Below are positions 13,900 to 15,459 of a DNA stretch of 15,459 bases, piece by piece. The translations under genes were made by a program, and so were the position numbers. Location of the stretch: positions 1-15,459 of the forward strand of contig JALRDI010000130.1 in assembly GCA_023257035.1 (NCBI GenBank), given 5' to 3'. How positions within the stretch are numbered: the stretch's first letter is position 1; each line of letters opens with the position of its first letter. The notes below the pieces were generated by a model. It searched no databases, was not told the origin of the DNA, and saw nothing but the letters and a program-made list of their open reading frames with translations. Source of the DNA: Ilumatobacteraceae bacterium (GTDB lineage Bacteria > Actinomycetota > Acidimicrobiia > Acidimicrobiales > Ilumatobacteraceae).

Positions 13900-14688
13900 A
13901 TGTGGATCCGACTTCGACAAATCGCCGTTGCCTGTACTGACCTCAACGAGGTCTCCCGAGATCTTGCTGGCGTGCTTGGTCTCGAGGCGTGTTTCACCGA
14001 CCCGGGGGTCGCCCAGTTTGGGCTGAAGAACAGTTTGTGGCCCATCGGCACTCAGTTCCTCGAGTGCGTGACTCCGATTGCGGCCGATCTCGACTCAACT
14101 GCTGCTGGCCGTTACATCTCCCGGCGCGGCGGCAACACGGGCTACATGGTCATCTGTGAAGTTGACGACGTGACCGCCCGACGAGAAGTTGTCGACGAGT
14201 TGGGAGTGCGGGTCGCCTTTGAACTCAACTATCCCGACGAGGGCCATGTGGGAATGCAACTCCATCCGGCTGACACCGGTGGTTCATTTCTCGAGATGGA
14301 TCAAATGACGATGAACGGTGGAGGCAAAGTTGGTGGGCCGTGGTGGCCAGCTGGCAAAAACTGGAAGCCATACGTTCGCACCGAACGAGTCAGCGCGATT
14401 ACTGCTGCGACGATCTCTTCGCCTGACCCGTCAACTCTCGCGACTCGCTGGGCCGAGATCACTCAGGTTCCATTCGACCTTGACGACCAGAACCGGCCCG
14501 TGCTCGATTTTGACAATGCTCGAATTCGCTTTGTTCAGGAAACCGACGGGCGTGGCGAACGGCTCAGCGGGATCGATGTGCAGTGCGGCGCTGTCGACGC
14601 GGTGCTCGACGCAGCCACAACGTTGGGGTTGAAGACAAGCGGCAACACTGTCACCCTTGCTGGGCTTGATGTGACGTGCGTTGAATAA
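13900..14688 (+). CDS. VOC-superfamily (glyoxalase-like) protein
   Basis: 262 residues. The N-terminus RLRQIAVACTDLNEVSRDLAGVLGLE is the classic first beta-alpha unit of a vicinal-oxygen-chelate domain, and GTQFLECVTPI, GGNTGYMVICEVDDV and GMQLHPADTGGSFLEMDQ complete it (to about residue 132). A second, weaker VOC-like half (about 155-262) carries ISSPDPSTLATRWAEITQVPF and ends in a strand-rich stretch. Putative metal ligands are not clear-cut: H136-type and E130s positions exist but the usual His-Glu set is incomplete. No specific reaction is named. The gene is divergent from the antiporter operon and convergent with the lipoprotein, 29 nt from its end. ATG 13900 has only GGGA a few nt upstream, so a leaderless or poorly led message is possible. 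Confidence 0.78.
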   Translation: MWIRLRQIAVACTDLNEVSRDLAGVLGLEACFTDPGVAQFGLKNSLWPIGTQFLECVTPIAADLDSTAAGRYISRRGGNTGYMVICEVDDVTARREVVDELGVRVAFELNYPDEGHVGMQLHPADTGGSFLEMDQMTMNGGGKVGGPWWPAGKNWKPYVRTERVSAITAATISSPDPSTLATRWAEITQVPFDLDDQNRPVLDFDNARIRFVQETDGRGERLSGIDVQCGAVDAVLDAATTLGLKTSGNTVTLAGLDVTCVE

Positions 14689-14717
14689 ACCGCAACGCTT
14701 GAAGTGGCTTTGACCAT

Positions 14718-15359
14718 TCAGCAGAGTTCTGAGGGCTGCAATGAGACCACACAGAAGCGGTGGTACGCGATCCCACTCCGACGGCCATCTTCATGTACCC
14801 ACGCAACACCAATGGTGTCGGTTGAGTACTCGCAGTCGAGGGCCGGGCTATCCAACCACGTGATTGCTCCGCCGGTCTCGCCGCCTACCCATTCGTAGCC
14901 ATAGGCGTTGCAGTAGCCGTCAGGCCCTGACACCGACACCTTGATCCGCTCTAGCCCTTCGGGTAGCGGACCCAGATGCAGCACTCTCTCACCACTTCCA
15001 CCTCCGACACCGAGACCGAGGATTTCGATGAGTTTGAGTTCATCGACCATTTCTTCACCTGAGGCTTCGGTGGTCGAAATTGTTGGCGGAGCAGTGGTGT
15101 CAACAACTTCTTCTTCGCTCTCGGCCGATGATGCATCGGCATCCTCTTCAGCTGTTTGTGCAACCGTCGTTTCAGTTTCAGACTCAGCCACCTCATCGGA
15201 CAATGTCGATGTTTCTTCAGCAGGCTCCTCGGCAACCTCTTCAGCCTGAGCCTCGGCTTCAACAGTCTCAGCACCATCAACTGCAACTTCGACATCGGCC
15301 GAGCACGCAACGAGGGCAACGGCTGCCAATGAAATCGCGGGGATTGAACGAATCTTCAT
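14718..15359 (-). CDS. Lipoprotein with acidic low-complexity stalk and C-terminal Cys domain
   Basis: 213 residues from ATG 15359. A short basic start and hydrophobic stretch lead to the lipobox L16-V17-A18-C19, so it is predicted to be exported and lipid-anchored at the outer face of the cytoplasmic membrane. Residues 20-108 are dominated by Glu, Ala, Ser, Thr and Asp and form an extended acidic stalk. Residues 109-213 are a compact domain with Cys150, Cys176, Cys203 and Cys213, likely two disulfides, and aromatic patches such as NAYGYEWVGG and GVAWVHEDGRR. I do not recognise the domain. An in-frame ATG at 15371 would add four residues, but the signal peptide reads better from 15359. It converges on the VOC gene with a 29-nt gap that shows no clear terminator. 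Confidence 0.82.
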   Translation of the reverse strand: MKIRSIPAISLAAVALVACSADVEVAVDGAETVEAEAQAEEVAEEPAEETSTLSDEVAESETETTVAQTAEEDADASSAESEEEVVDTTAPPTISTTEASGEEMVDELKLIEILGLGVGGGSGERVLHLGPLPEGLERIKVSVSGPDGYCNAYGYEWVGGETGGAITWLDSPALDCEYSTDTIGVAWVHEDGRRSGIAYHRFCVVSLQPSELC

Positions 15360-15415
15360 GCACTCGACCATAGCCAGTCAGCAAAAGTGATGACGGTTTA
15401 TTTCTCCCAACGCAG

Positions 15416-15459
15416 CTAACGGTCGAATAACTCACCCATGACGTCACCAATGCGAAGCT
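15416..15459 (-). CDS. Possible 3' end of another minus-strand gene (cut by window edge)
   Basis: On the minus strand one frame reads LRIGDVMGELFDR and then stops (complement of 15416-15418). It looks like an ordinary protein C-terminus and would lie 56 nt upstream of the lipoprotein start. With only 13 codons the call rests on plausibility, and the family cannot be named. A second frame is also open across this stretch. Confidence 0.3.
   Translation of the reverse strand, partial: LRIGDVMGELFDR

Noticed and set aside
14689..14717. Bidirectional terminator between the VOC gene and the lipoprotein gene
   Set aside because: No stem-loop of useful length could be found in the 29-nt gap.

Overview
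The window suggests a mid-to-high GC actinobacterium, most plausibly an aquatic Acidimicrobiia (Ilumatobacter-like) lineage. This is inferred from the monoderm-type tad operon, the surface repeats ending in VIVD-x-G, the TadG-like protein with its NWSMIDFDGGSNSNSE motif, and the acidic Ser/Thr-rich lipoprotein. No rRNA, tRNA, mobile element or CRISPR array was seen, and the taxonomy is an inference that only a database search could settle.

Positions 1-791 (+) hold the 3' part of a secreted repeat protein with a 123-residue tandem unit. Positions 903-9065 (+) hold a nearly gap-free Tad/Flp (type IVc) pilus operon in this order: flp pilin, tadE, tadG-like, cpaB/rcpC, cpaE/tadZ, cpaF/tadA, tadB, tadC, prepilin peptidase, ECF-like sigma factor, and a membrane protein with an extracellular Cys-repeat tail. 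Most junctions are 4-nt ATGA or GTGA overlaps, which points to translational coupling. The pilin, its motor (CpaF), platform (TadB/TadC), localisation ATPase (CpaE), accessory factor (CpaB), pseudopilins and peptidase form a complete monoderm-style set. No secretin or pilotin is present. A strong 18-bp hairpin sits exactly at the flp-tadE junction.

The last two genes are the most interesting. A sigma factor is coupled to the peptidase, and a single-span membrane protein is coupled to the sigma factor through a perfect AGGAGGT ribosome binding site. The membrane protein occupies the anti-sigma position but has no zinc anti-sigma motif. Its outer tail carries four C-x10-C units in a regular 65-residue supra-repeat. 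This could be a device that couples transcription to the state of the pilus or the cell surface.

Positions 9114-9947 (+) encode an exonuclease III-type AP endonuclease whose stop codon directly abuts the stop of the convergent gene. Positions 9948-13739 (-) form a three-gene operon, transcribed in the order CPA2-type Na+/K+:H+ antiporter with C-terminal USP-like domains, MTA/SAH nucleosidase-like protein, aldo/keto reductase. The 160-nt divergent region 13740-13899 includes a possible 9-codon leader ORF with a very good Shine-Dalgarno. Positions 13900-14688 (+) encode a VOC/glyoxalase-like protein. Positions 14718-15359 (-) encode an acidic-stalk lipoprotein. The right edge may contain the last codons of another minus-strand gene.
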